Source: an uncultured Blautia sp.
GTDB lineage: Bacteria > Bacillota > Clostridia > Lachnospirales > Lachnospiraceae
Assembly: GCA_900551715.1 (NCBI GenBank)
Contig: URXG01000073.1
Span: forward strand, 1 to 11,147
Length of the DNA: 11,147 nt
Direction of reading: 5' to 3'
Part shown: positions 6,873-11,147 of the stretch, one piece after another
How positions within the stretch are numbered: the stretch's first letter is position 1
Layout of the letters: each line of letters begins with the position of its first letter
Notes under the pieces: model-generated
The model's input: only the letters and a program-made list of their open reading frames with translations
Databases searched by the model: none
What the model was told of the DNA's origin: nothing
Position numbers and translations under genes: made by a program

Positions 6873-7008
6873 AGTTCGAAAGAGCTACACAAAACAGACG
6901 TTGTAATGTTCTTCATTACACATAAATTTTTTCATAATAATCGCCCCGGTAAACCACTGCCGGGGCACTCCTCGTTTATAAGCCCCTATTTTGGGGGCTT
7001 TTTTTATT
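6873..7008 (+). ncRNA. Candidate small RNA of about 135 bases with three hairpins
   Basis: The segment from the predicted start near 6873 to the terminator T-run folds into three separate stems: 6902-6908 with 6914-6920 (TGTAATG / CATTACA), 6943-6949 with 6960-6966 (GCCCCGG / CCGGGGC), and the terminator stem 6980-6986 with 6994-7000. The linker between stems two and three, ACTCCTC (6967-6973), is complementary to Shine-Dalgarno sequences and could be a pairing seed. Open frames crossing this region run through the GC-rich stems and the terminator and do not look coding. It lies upstream of, and is terminated before, the S1 promoter, so it is not the S1 leader. It could instead be a long 3' UTR of the secreted-protein gene. 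I do not recognise an Rfam family. Confidence 0.4.
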
Positions 7009-7010
7009 TT
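6980..7010 (+). terminator. Rho-independent terminator
   Basis: AAGCCCC (6980-6986) and GGGGCTT (6994-7000) form a GC-rich stem around a 7-base loop. It is followed by a T tract (7001-7005 and 7007-7010). It ends whatever transcript enters from the left and insulates the S1 operon promoter. Confidence 0.9.
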
Positions 7011-7066
7011 ACAGGTTATAATATAATTGATATCAGGATACAAAAGAATGTATTGAAGGAAATGCA

Positions 7067-7093
7067 TTGCGAAAACATGTGGCATGCTATAAT
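7067..7093 (+). promoter_or_regulatory. Promoter of the S1 - pyrophosphatase - flavoprotein operon
   Basis: TGCTATAAT (7085-7093) is a perfect TG-extended -10. A -35-like TTGCGA (7067-7072) lies at a short 15-base spacing. The predicted start is near 7100, leaving a leader of about 45 bases with the ribosome binding site AAAGGAG (7127-7133). Confidence 0.75.
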
Positions 7094-7144
7094 ACAGATA
7101 ATAAATAAAGAATAACAAGTATAAGTAAAGGAGAACGGAAAATC

Positions 7145-8050
7145 ATGGCTGAATCAATGAAAGATTATGAAAAAGAACTGGAAGAGTCTATGAAAACAAT
7201 AGAAGAAGGCGATATTCTTACAGGGACTGTAATCAGTGTAGATGAAAAAGAAGTAATCCTTGATCTGAAATATTATGCAGAGGGCGTGATTCCGGCAGAA
7301 AACTACAGCAGAGAACCGGGATTCAGCCTGAAGGATGAAGTACATGAAGGAGATGAAGTCTCTGCAACAGTTGTAAGAAAAGACGATGGACAGGGAAATA
7401 TTCTTCTTTCCAGAGTTGAGGCAGTAGACGTGCTGGCATGGGATAAATTAAAAGAACTGAAAGAATCCGGTGAAGTGCTGGATGTTGTAGTAAAAGGAAT
7501 CACAAATGCCGGTGTTATTGCGTATGTGGAAGGTGTAAGGGGATTTATTCCAGCATCCAAACTTGCACTGAATTATGTGGAGGACACAGAAGAATATCTG
7601 AATAAACCGATTCAGGTACAGGTGCTGGATGTAGACAAAGAAAGTAAGAAACTGATTCTTTCTGCCAAAGAAATTCTCAGAGCAAAAGCGGAAGAAGAAA
7701 GAAAAAATAAAGTTTCAAACCTGGAGATTGGTCTTGTAACAGAAGGAACTGTAGAGAGTCTTCAGCCATATGGGGCATTTGTAAATCTTGGAAATGGACT
7801 TTCCGGCCTGGTTCACATTTCACAGATCTGTGAAAAAAGGATCAAGAAACCGTCAGAGGTTCTGGCAGTGGGAGATACGGTAAAGGTCAAAGTTACTGCG
7901 ATCAAAGATGGCAAACTCAGTCTCAGCATCAAAGAAGCAACAGATATGATGGCAAAGGAAATCGAAGAAGAGGTTTACGAAGTGCCGGATGCAGGAGAGC
8001 AGGCAACGACTTCTCTGGGATCACTTTTTGCAAACATTAAATTAGATTAA
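7145..8050 (+). CDS. S1 RNA-binding domain protein (ribosomal protein S1-like, three repeats)
   Basis: A 301-residue cytoplasmic RNA-binding protein with three S1 (OB-fold) repeats at about residues 21-90, 108-174 and 195-263. The third is the most canonical: GTVESLQPYGAFVNLG, then GLSGLVHISQI, then VGDTVKVKVTAI. The first carries GDILTGTVISVDEKEVILDL and the second GVRGFIPASKL. Canonical bacterial S1 has six repeats and Bacillus YpfD four, so this is a short member, probably helping mRNA binding at the ribosome or RNA stability. Many Clostridia carry S1 fused behind IspH; no IspH part is present here. The start has AAAGGAG 11 bases upstream. The tail after 265 is acidic and probably flexible. 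It is first in an operon, 22 bases before the pyrophosphatase gene. Confidence 0.92.
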   Translation: MAESMKDYEKELEESMKTIEEGDILTGTVISVDEKEVILDLKYYAEGVIPAENYSREPGFSLKDEVHEGDEVSATVVRKDDGQGNILLSRVEAVDVLAWDKLKELKESGEVLDVVVKGITNAGVIAYVEGVRGFIPASKLALNYVEDTEEYLNKPIQVQVLDVDKESKKLILSAKEILRAKAEEERKNKVSNLEIGLVTEGTVESLQPYGAFVNLGNGLSGLVHISQICEKRIKKPSEVLAVGDTVKVKVTAIKDGKLSLSIKEATDMMAKEIEEEVYEVPDAGEQATTSLGSLFANIKLD

Positions 8051-8072
8051 TTAATAAGAGGATTTTATTTTT

Positions 8073-9743
8073 ATGAAAAATCAGGAAAAAATTTTTGTTA
8101 TCGGACACAAAAATCCGGATACAGATTCCATCTGTTCTGCAATCGCCTATTGTGATATCAAAAACAGAACTACGCAGGAAAGCAGATATATTCCAAAACG
8201 TGCAGGACAGATCAATGAAGAAACAGAATACGTACTGAATCGTTTTGGAGTACAGCCACCAGGATACTTAAGCAATATCGGAACACAGGTAAAGGATATG
8301 GATATCCGCCTGAGTCCGGAAGCAAATAAGAGCATGTCACTGAAAAATGCATGGGATCTGATGCAGGAAAACAGCATCGTTTCTCTGCCGATTCGTGAAA
8401 AAGACGGCACATTGGAAGGCCTGATCACAATTGGTGATATTGCAAAAACATATATGGATACAACAGACAGCTATCTTCTTTCCAGAGCGAGAACGCAGTA
8501 TCAGCGAATCGCTGAGACAATCGGAGGAAAAGTGATCGAAGGTAACGCACATGGATATTTTATCCAGGGAAAGATTATGGTAGCAACTGCCAATCCGGAT
8601 AAGATGAAAGAATATGTAGAAGAAAATGATATGGTCATCATGGGTAATCGTGAAGAAGACCATCTGCAGGCGATTGAGCAGAATGTAAGCTGTATCATCG
8701 TTGGAATGGGGATTGAAGTTACCGAAAAGGTACTGAAACTGGCACATGAGAAAGATATAGTCATTATTTCTTCTCCGTATGATACCTTTACGATCTCACG
8801 TCTGATCAATCAGAGTATTCCTGTTAAATATATCATGAAAACAGATAATCTGGTTACATTTAACACAGAAGATTTTACAGATGATATTCAGGAAGTAATG
8901 ATCAAACATCGTCATCGTGCATTCCCGGTCATCAACAAAAAAGGCAAATGTATTGGTACGATTTCCAGACGTAATTTCCTGGACATGCACAGGAAAAAAG
9001 TGGTTCTGGTAGATCATAATGAAAAAGACCAGGCTGTAGATAATATTGATAAGGCTGATATCATGGAGATCATTGATCATCACAAACTGGGCACACTGCA
9101 GACAATGCAGCCGATCAGTTTCCGCAATCAGCCGGTTGGCTGTACAGGCACGATCATGTATCAGATGTATGGAGAACAGAAACTGGAGATTCCGCCTAAA
9201 ATCGCCGGACTTCTCTGCGCTGCGATCATTTCTGATACACTGATGTTCCGTTCTCCGACCTGTACACTGCAGGACAAAATGGCTGCAGGTGCACTTGCAC
9301 TTATTGCAGACATTTCCATCGAAGAATTTGCAAGAGAAATGTTTAAGGCAGGAAGCAATCTGAAAGACAAATCTCCGGAGGAAATCTTCTATCAGGATTA
9401 CAAGAAGTTTATTGCAGAGGGAGATATCTGCTTCGGTGTAGGTCAGATCAGCTCCATGGATGCAGATGAACTGCGCGAGATCAAAGAGCGTCTGATTCCG
9501 TTTATGGTCAGCGAATGCGGACGTCACGGTGTATCAAGAGTATACTTTATGCTGACAGATATTATGGAGCAGTCTACAGAGCTTCTGTTCTATGGCGAGG
9601 GAAGTGAGGAAATGGCTGTCAATGCATTTAAGATTGAACCTAAGGATGGAACGATTTATCTGAAAGGTGTCGTATCACGTAAGAAACAGCTGATTCCGCC
9701 ACTTATGGAGGCCGCACAGATGATCGGCAGCGATTACGTATAA
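8073..9743 (+). CDS. ppaC: Manganese-dependent inorganic pyrophosphatase, CBS/DRTGG-regulated (family II)
   Basis: It hydrolyses pyrophosphate to two phosphates in the cytoplasm, pulling forward nucleic acid, protein and activation reactions. It is a DHH-superfamily enzyme: GHKNPDTDS (residues 11-19), DHN (314-316), DHH (336-338) and SDT (388-390) supply metal ligands, and SRKKQ (535-539) in the DHHA2 domain binds substrate. At 556 aa it is much longer than the plain ~310-aa enzyme because residues about 73-305 are a regulatory insert: CBS1 (about 73-130), a DRTGG-type domain (about 140-250) and CBS2 (about 252-305). This is the architecture of the clostridial CBS-PPase (about 549 aa in C. 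perfringens). In that type AMP and ADP inhibit, while ATP and, when DRTGG is present, diadenosine polyphosphates activate. Ribosome binding site AAGAGGA lies 10 bases upstream. It sits between the S1 and flavoprotein genes in one operon. Confidence 0.95.
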   Translation: MKNQEKIFVIGHKNPDTDSICSAIAYCDIKNRTTQESRYIPKRAGQINEETEYVLNRFGVQPPGYLSNIGTQVKDMDIRLSPEANKSMSLKNAWDLMQENSIVSLPIREKDGTLEGLITIGDIAKTYMDTTDSYLLSRARTQYQRIAETIGGKVIEGNAHGYFIQGKIMVATANPDKMKEYVEENDMVIMGNREEDHLQAIEQNVSCIIVGMGIEVTEKVLKLAHEKDIVIISSPYDTFTISRLINQSIPVKYIMKTDNLVTFNTEDFTDDIQEVMIKHRHRAFPVINKKGKCIGTISRRNFLDMHRKKVVLVDHNEKDQAVDNIDKADIMEIIDHHKLGTLQTMQPISFRNQPVGCTGTIMYQMYGEQKLEIPPKIAGLLCAAIISDTLMFRSPTCTLQDKMAAGALALIADISIEEFAREMFKAGSNLKDKSPEEIFYQDYKKFIAEGDICFGVGQISSMDADELREIKERLIPFMVSECGRHGVSRVYFMLTDIMEQSTELLFYGEGSEEMAVNAFKIEPKDGTIYLKGVVSRKKQLIPPLMEAAQMIGSDYV

Positions 9744-9758
9744 ATCGGAGGAAAACAA

Positions 9759-10364
9759 ATGGCAAAACAAACATGGAAACCAGGCAATATGATATACCCG
9801 ATCCCGGCAGTCATGGTGAGCGTTACAGATGGGAAAGGGCAGGATGATATTATAACGGTTGCATGGACCGGTACCATCTGTACCAATCCTCCGATGGCTT
9901 ATATTTCAGTAAGACCGGAGCGTTTTTCCTATCACATGATAAAAGAAACCGGAGAATTCGTGATCAATCTGACAACAGAAGAACTTGCTGCAGCAACGGA
10001 TTACTGTGGAGTCAGATCCGGACGTGATGTAGATAAATTCAAAGAGACCGGACTTACGAGAGAAAAGGCGGATATCGTAAAAGCACCGATGATAAAAGAG
10101 GCTCCGGTGTCGATCGAATGCAGAGTAAAAGAAATCAGAGAGCTTGGTTCACATCATATGTTTCTGGCAGAGGTTGTTGCAGTTCATGCAGACGAACGCT
10201 ATATGGACGAAAATAATCGTTTTGACCTGAACAGAGCCAGACCGCTGGTCTATTCTCATGGAGAATATCTTGGCACAGGAAAGAAGCTGGGAACTTTTGG
10301 ATACAGTGTAAAAAAACGTAAAAAAGCTGTTCCCCCAAAAACGAAAAAGACCGCCAAGCCTTGA
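9759..10364 (+). CDS. Flavin reductase-like FMN-binding split-barrel protein
   Basis: A 201-residue protein of the flavin reductase/flavoredoxin family, whose members bind FMN in a split beta-barrel and reduce flavin or pass electrons to partners. Family features are the N-terminal YPIPAVMVSVTD, the segment DIITVAWTGTICTNPPMAYISVRPERFSYHMI (about 30-61) around the flavin site, GEFVINL (65-71), and the mid-domain GLTREKADIVKAPMIKEAPVSIECRV (98-123). The physiological substrate cannot be read from the sequence. The last 17 residues (KKRKKAVPPKTKKTAKP) form a strongly basic, probably disordered tail, which is uncommon in such enzymes. GGAGG (9747-9751) precedes the ATG, and only 15 bases separate it from the pyrophosphatase stop, so it is the third operon gene. 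Confidence 0.88.
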   Translation: MAKQTWKPGNMIYPIPAVMVSVTDGKGQDDIITVAWTGTICTNPPMAYISVRPERFSYHMIKETGEFVINLTTEELAAATDYCGVRSGRDVDKFKETGLTREKADIVKAPMIKEAPVSIECRVKEIRELGSHHMFLAEVVAVHADERYMDENNRFDLNRARPLVYSHGEYLGTGKKLGTFGYSVKKRKKAVPPKTKKTAKP

Positions 10365-10375
10365 TTTAAAAGAGA

Positions 10376-10404
10376 TTGCAGAATACTGCTGTTTATGGTA
10401 AAAT
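10376..10404 (+). promoter_or_regulatory. Promoter of the shikimate-kinase-like gene
   Basis: A -35 TTGCAG (10376-10381) and exactly 17 bases lead to -10 TAAAAT (10399-10404), extended by TG (10396-10397). It lies in the 82-base gap after the flavoprotein gene. Predicted start is near 10411, about 36 bases before the ATG. No terminator is seen in the gap, so read-through from the upstream operon is also possible. Confidence 0.75.
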
Positions 10405-10446
10405 ATTCTTTAAGCAATTCATAAGAGACAGGAGAAAAGAAATTTT

Positions 10447-10947
10447 ATGAATAATATAACGTTGATAGGAATGCCGGGAGCAGGAAAAAGTACAATAGGG
10501 GTTGTACTGGCGAAGGTATTGGGCTATCAGTTCCTTGATTCCGATCTTCTGATTCAGAAACAGGAAAAGAGACGCCTGTCCGAAATCATAGAAGAAGAAG
10601 GATATAAAGGATTTAAAGATGTTGAGAATCGTGTCAATGCATCAATAGAGGCAGAGAATACGGTCATTGCAACAGGTGGAAGCGTTGTTTACTGCGAAGA
10701 AGCCATGGAACATCTGAAATCCATAGGAACCGTTGTGTATTTGAAATTGTCTTTAAATGCTCTTTCAAAGCGCCTCGGAAATCTGAAGGGCAGAGGCGTT
10801 TTGCTGAGAGAAGGACAGAATCTTACAGATCTGTATGAAGAAAGAACTCCATTGTACGAAAAGTACGCAGATATTGTGATAGATGAAGAGGGGAAAGATC
10901 TGGAAGCAAGTCTGGAGATTCTTTTGAAAACACTGAAAGAAAAGTAA
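10447..10947 (+). CDS. Shikimate kinase family protein (AroK-like)
   Basis: A 166-residue P-loop kinase of the shikimate kinase family, which phosphorylates shikimate at the 3-OH with ATP in aromatic amino acid synthesis. Seen: Walker A GMPGAGKS (residues 8-15); DSD (31-33), matching the DxD that binds magnesium and shikimate; ATGGS (75-79), matching the glycine pair of the substrate site; a lid-region Arg in GRGVLL (115-120); and RTPLYEKYAD (133-142), matching the conserved RxPLY segment. The site that normally reads FRxxE reads FKDVE (56-60), so the substrate-binding arginine appears to be lysine (Lys57). With no other aromatic-pathway gene nearby, it may be a diverged paralogue with another substrate. 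I therefore leave the symbol blank. It has its own promoter and the ribosome binding site AGGAG (10431-10435). Confidence 0.88.
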   Translation: MNNITLIGMPGAGKSTIGVVLAKVLGYQFLDSDLLIQKQEKRRLSEIIEEEGYKGFKDVENRVNASIEAENTVIATGGSVVYCEEAMEHLKSIGTVVYLKLSLNALSKRLGNLKGRGVLLREGQNLTDLYEERTPLYEKYADIVIDEEGKDLEASLEILLKTLKEK

Positions 10948-10997
10948 GAGTAACCATTGAAAAGCAGGGGAGCAGAAGCGTACAGAGGAAATTTTTA

Positions 10998-11025
10998 TTT
11001 ACAAATGTGAAATTTGTGTTATAAT
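10998..11025 (+). promoter_or_regulatory. Strong promoter for the gene entering at the right edge
   Basis: A -35 TTTACA (10998-11003) and 16 bases lead to TATAAT (11020-11025), with the TG extension at 11017-11018. The spacer holds a dyad, ACAAAT (11001-11006) and ATTTGT (11012-11017), which could be a repressor site. Predicted start is near 11032, leaving a roughly 100-base leader before the ATG at 11133. Confidence 0.8.
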
Positions 11026-11132
11026 ACGAAACTGAGCTTTTTAACAAAGTATTAAAAGTGTTTAAAAGTCTGATAATAAATTTCTGATATTTGCTTCGGC
11101 TTACGGAGTGAAAATAATTATAGAGGTGTTTT

Positions 11133-11147
11133 ATGGAACAGTATGTA
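11133..11147 (+). CDS. Start of a gene cut by the window edge (first five codons)
   Basis: ATG at 11133 follows AGAGGTG (11122-11128) at good spacing and begins MEQYV before the window ends. Five residues are too few to identify a product. The promoter at 10998 and its roughly 100-base leader belong to it. Confidence 0.7.

Noticed and set aside
6780..6977. Long-range pairing AAACGAGG (6780-6787) with CCTCGTTT (6970-6977), suggesting a 6S-like closing stem
   Set aside because: Only 8 bp, no promoter just upstream of 6780, and the interior does not form an obvious 6S-type long hairpin. Kept only as a remote possibility.
7017..7027. Overlapping TATAAT boxes after the terminator as a promoter
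   Set aside because: No -35 and no TG extension; the site lies in simple AT-rich sequence. The box at 7088 is far better.
6843..7115. 90-codon forward frame across the hairpin region
   Set aside because: It passes through three stems, a terminator and a promoter, lacks a ribosome binding site, and shows no family resemblance.
8796..9527. Long reverse-strand frame opposite ppaC
   Set aside because: Antisense shadow: the forward strand carries all the catalytic motifs, and the reverse product resembles no family.
10948..10997. Terminator after the shikimate-kinase-like gene
   Set aside because: No stem with a T tract could be found; the T run at 10992-10996 has no hairpin before it.
11133..11147. 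Naming the right-edge gene (for example a sugar or glycerol kinase from MEQYV)
   Set aside because: Five residues do not support an identification.

Overview
The window looks like a chromosomal core region of a low-to-moderate GC Firmicute, most likely a Lachnospiraceae (Clostridia) gut bacterium. The reasons are the order dnaN - S4-domain gene - recF, strong AGGAGG-type ribosome binding sites, TTG starts, TG-extended -10 promoters, and the family types of the CBS-regulated pyrophosphatase and the shikimate-kinase-like protein. The taxonomic call is inferred from protein style, not from a search.

Layout. (1) Bases 1-2338: the end of the replication-origin cluster, with dnaN (5' end cut by the window edge), a small S4-domain RNA-binding gene (yaaA) and recF, closely packed. 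gyrB, the usual next gene, is absent here. (2) 2362-5949: a new promoter lies just after recF. It drives a large, poorly characterised protein (about 855 aa: TPR-like N-terminus, a 400-residue acidic linker, and an AAA+-like C-terminal domain with degraded catalytic motifs), followed by rsmA and a perfect 16-bp hairpin terminator. (3) 5950-6697: an AT-rich spacer containing an odd ribosome-binding-site/hairpin element, then a strong promoter and a small secreted protein resembling the C-terminal part of DUF1002/YpuA proteins. (4) 6698-7144: a 447-base gene-free stretch. It holds three 11-bp-spaced TTCAT repeats ending 9-10 bases upstream of an extended -10, then three hairpins of which the last is a terminator. 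This is a candidate small RNA gene under a PhoB/OmpR-type activator. The promoter of the next operon follows. (5) 7145-10364: an operon of a three-repeat S1 RNA-binding protein, a CBS/DRTGG family II pyrophosphatase and a flavin-reductase-like flavoprotein. (6) 10376-10947: its own promoter and a shikimate-kinase-like protein with an unusual substrate-site residue. (7) 10998-11147: a strong promoter and the first five codons of another gene.

Most genes are housekeeping: DNA replication and repair (dnaN, recF), ribosome biogenesis and translation (yaaA, rsmA, S1) and phosphate/nucleotide metabolism (pyrophosphatase). The least explained items are the TPR-acidic-AAA-like protein, the candidate small RNA with its operator-like repeats, and the RBS-hairpin element at 5971-6061.
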